Assembly (NCBI GenBank): GCA_965370495.1
Contig: CBDUUV010000061.1
Location: 1 to 15,356, forward strand
DNA: 15,356 bases
DNA from: Krumholzibacterium sp965370495
Lineage (GTDB): Bacteria; Krumholzibacteriota; Krumholzibacteriia; Krumholzibacteriales; Krumholzibacteriaceae
Direction of reading: 5' to 3'
Of the stretch, positions 13,443-15,356 are shown one piece after another; the first letter of the stretch is position 1; each line of letters starts with the position of its first letter. The position numbers and the translations under genes are program-made. The notes under the pieces are model-generated. The model was not told the DNA's origin and did no database searches. It saw only the letters and a program-made list of their open reading frames with translations.

Positions 13443-13488
13443 GTGGCCCGTATGATGGATCAGGGAATCCGTCACGGGCCACTTTTTT
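13443..13488 (+). terminator. Rho-independent terminator after hcp
   Basis: The arms GTGGCCCGT (13443-13451) and ACGGGCCAC (13474-13482) pair perfectly over nine bases. The stem continues inward, after a two-base bulge, through GATGGAT (13454-13460) and ATCCGTC (13467-13473) with one G-T pair, closing a six-base loop. Six T residues follow at 13483-13488. A weaker hairpin lies upstream at 13373-13403. Confidence 0.9.
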
Positions 13489-13520
13489 AGCTCTGAAACC
13501 CGTTGAGGGCATATATGGCA

Positions 13521-13549
13521 TTTACATGACAACCTGAAACAGCTAAATT
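13521..13549 (+). promoter_or_regulatory. Candidate sigma-70 promoter for lepA
   Basis: TTTACA (13521-13526) and TAAATT (13544-13549) are 17 bases apart, matching 5 of 6 and 4 of 6 consensus bases. A start near 13556 would leave the in-frame ATG at 13552 outside the message and supports translation from GTG 13603. Confidence 0.4.
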
Positions 13550-13602
13550 GCATGGTGGTATTCTTCTGGTTGAAACAAGACAGGCAGGACTCGGCGGGTA
13601 TT

Positions 13603-15356
13603 GTGAAACAGATACGTAATTTCAGTATAACGGCTCATATAGACCATGGGAAATCCACACTGGCTGACAGGATGATCCAGTACTCCGGCCTGGTGAGCGA
13701 TCGCGAGTTCCGGGACCAGATACTCGATACCATGGATATCGAGAGGGAACGCGGTATCACCATCAAGAGCCAGACGGTATGCATCCCGTATACGAGCAGG
13801 GCCGGTGAGGAATTTATCCTCAACCTGATCGACACTCCGGGGCATGTGGATTTTTCGTACGAGGTTTCCAGGGCCCTGGCATCCTGCGAAGGTGTTCTTC
13901 TGCTGGTCGATGCCAGTCAGGGCGTTGAAGCGCAGACGCAGGCGAACCTGTATCTTGCCCTCGAACACGATCTGGAGATCATTCCCGTGATCAACAAGAT
14001 AGACCTTCCTTCGGCCGATATCGACAGGACCAGGGAGATGATCGAAGCCGAACTTGGGCTCGATGCCGAAGAAGCTATTCTGTGCAGCGCCAGGGAAGGG
14101 ATCGGTATCGAAGATATTTTCGAAGCGATAATCAGGCTTATCCCGCCACCCGGAGGTGATATTGATAAACCGCTGCGAGCCCTGATATTCGATGCACAGT
14201 ATGATCCTTTCCGGGGCGCGATAATAAGTTGCAGGATAGTGGATGGAAGCATAGGGACCGGTGACATGATCCGCCTGATGTCGCTGGGAACTATATACAA
14301 GGTCGAGGAAGTCGGTGTCTTCAAGATCCACAAAGAAAAACGAAACCGGCTGAATGCCGGGGAAGTCGGATATTTGATCGCAGGCATCAGGACAGTCAGC
14401 GATACGCGTATAGGTGATACTATCATTCTCGACCAGGATCCGATACCCGCACCCCTTGATGGATTCAAAGAAATAAGACCTGTTGTTTTTTCTTCGATCT
14501 ATCCAATCGATTCAGATGATAACGCCGCTCTCGCCGACGCGCTGGAAAAGTACAAACTTAACGACGCGTCTCTTACATATCAGAAGGATTCGTCAGCCGC
14601 ACTGGGGCAGGGGTTCAGATGCGGATTTCTCGGGCTCCTTCACCTGGAGGTCTTCCAGGAGAGACTCGCGCGTGAGTTCAATCAATCGATAATAATGACA
14701 TCACCGAGCGTGGAGTACAGGTTTATCCTTGGAAATGGTGAAGAGCTTACCGTCGACAACCCCGAGTATTATCCTGACCCGGGTGCGATAGAGGCAGCGT
14801 TGGAACCGTACATCAGGGCGACGATAATGATTCCCGAGAAATATATGGGAGTTGTTATGAAGCTCTGCCTGGCCCGGCGTGGTGTCAATTCGCATTTCCA
14901 CTACGCGATGCCGGGGCGGATCGAGATATTTTTCGATATACCGCTTGCCGAGGTCATATATGACTTCTATGACAAACTGAAGACGATCACCCAGGGGTAT
15001 GGATCTTTCGATTATGATATGCTTGATTACCGCAAGGGCGACCTGGTCAAGGTAGATATCCTTGTTAATGGTGAAAGGGTAGATGCGCTTTCGTCCATCA
15101 TTCACAGAGAGAGAGCCCGGACGAGGGCAAAACAGATATGCGACCGTTTGCGCGAAGAGATCCCGCGGCATATGTTCAAGATCGCCGTGCAGGGCGCGAT
15201 CGGCGGCAAGATCATCGCGCGTTCCACTATTTCCGGAATGAGAAAAGATGTAACAGCAAAGTGTTATGGCGGTGATATCAGCAGGAAGAGAAAACTTCTC
15301 GAAAAACAGGCGAAAGGCAAAAAGAGGATGAAAGCGATTGGCAAGGTTATGATTCC
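13603..15356 (+). CDS. lepA: Elongation factor 4 (LepA), C-terminus off the right edge
   Basis: About 584 codons are present; by comparison with known LepA only the last 15-20 residues are missing. I start it at GTG 13603 (VKQIRNFSITAHIDHGKST), which aligns with the usual N-terminus. An in-frame ATG at 13552 would add 17 residues but has no ribosome site. The GTPase motifs are complete: AHIDHGKST (residues 11-19), ERERGITIKSQ, DTPGHVDF (from Asp77), NKID (131-134) and CSAREGIG. Later come the EF-G-like domains and the LepA-specific C-terminal domain, with GFRCGFLGLLHLEV, QGAIGGKIIARSTI and CYGGDISRKRKLLEKQ. LepA is a ribosomal GTPase that acts on stalled or assembling ribosomes. It is separated from hcp by a terminator and appears to have its own promoter. 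Confidence 0.97.
   Translation, partial: MKQIRNFSITAHIDHGKSTLADRMIQYSGLVSDREFRDQILDTMDIERERGITIKSQTVCIPYTSRAGEEFILNLIDTPGHVDFSYEVSRALASCEGVLLLVDASQGVEAQTQANLYLALEHDLEIIPVINKIDLPSADIDRTREMIEAELGLDAEEAILCSAREGIGIEDIFEAIIRLIPPPGGDIDKPLRALIFDAQYDPFRGAIISCRIVDGSIGTGDMIRLMSLGTIYKVEEVGVFKIHKEKRNRLNAGEVGYLIAGIRTVSDTRIGDTIILDQDPIPAPLDGFKEIRPVVFSSIYPIDSDDNAALADALEKYKLNDASLTYQKDSSAALGQGFRCGFLGLLHLEVFQERLAREFNQSIIMTSPSVEYRFILGNGEELTVDNPEYYPDPGAIEAALEPYIRATIMIPEKYMGVVMKLCLARRGVNSHFHYAMPGRIEIFFDIPLAEVIYDFYDKLKTITQGYGSFDYDMLDYRKGDLVKVDILVNGERVDALSSIIHRERARTRAKQICDRLREEIPRHMFKIAVQGAIGGKIIARSTISGMRKDVTAKCYGGDISRKRKLLEKQAKGKKRMKAIGKVMI

Noticed and set aside
13543..14468. Minus-strand open frames inside lepA
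   Set aside because: They lie opposite the unmistakable GTPase coding frame and look like codon-bias shadows.

Overview
This window is a compact bacterial chromosome segment with about 50% GC (by eye), carrying eleven protein-coding genes, two of them cut by the window edges. No rRNA, tRNA, CRISPR array, insertion sequence or phage gene was seen. The organism is probably an anaerobic or facultatively anaerobic member of the Fibrobacterota-Chlorobiota-Bacteroidota (FCB) group or a nearby candidate phylum such as Krumholzibacteriota, Eisenbacteria, Latescibacterota or Zixibacteria. The grounds are two large secreted proteins ending in a PNPF-type FlgD-like/T9SS-like C-terminal domain, and a class I hybrid-cluster protein. 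That placement is inference; the phylum cannot be fixed from this window.

Layout. 1-1044 (-) is the N-terminal part of an exported protein joining a LolA-like domain to a retropepsin-like aspartic protease. Divergent from it, 1268-3235 (+) encodes a secreted protein with eight tandem repeats of about 54 residues (a predicted beta-propeller), a fibronectin-like domain and the sorting-type C-terminus. 3263-6043 (-) is a tldD-pmbA (tldE) pair. Divergent from tldD, 6196-8370 (+) encodes a secreted M28 zinc peptidase fused to an Asp-box propeller and the same kind of sorting domain. 8378-10633 (-) is a three-gene operon: a class V PLP-dependent enzyme, translationally coupled to a six-helix membrane protein made of three LiaI-like hairpins, then a LiaF-like protein. 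10800-11456 (-) is a Crp/Fnr regulator facing 11710-13350 (+), hcp. A strong terminator follows hcp, and lepA (13603 onward, +) runs off the right edge.

How the genes fit together. The best-supported regulatory unit is the divergent regulator-hcp pair. The regulator has an FNR-type E-T-L-S-R recognition helix and no cysteine, and a perfect TTGACC-CA-GGTCAA palindrome lies upstream of hcp. This looks like an HcpR/DNR-type nitrosative-stress switch. The two propeller proteins and the retropepsin-like protein are exported and act in or beyond the envelope. TldD/TldE form a heteromeric peptidase. The LiaI/LiaF-like proteins suggest an envelope-stress or membrane-organising role.

Start codons are often not ATG: three genes are best started at TTG and two or three at GTG, mostly placed by a Shine-Dalgarno sequence at a sensible distance. 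No intergenic stretch exceeds about 255 bases. I do not see a clearly unprecedented system. The observations most worth following up are the tripled LiaI-like membrane protein coupled to a PLP enzyme, the Asp-box propeller-M28 fusion, and the autonomous regulator-hcp circuit.
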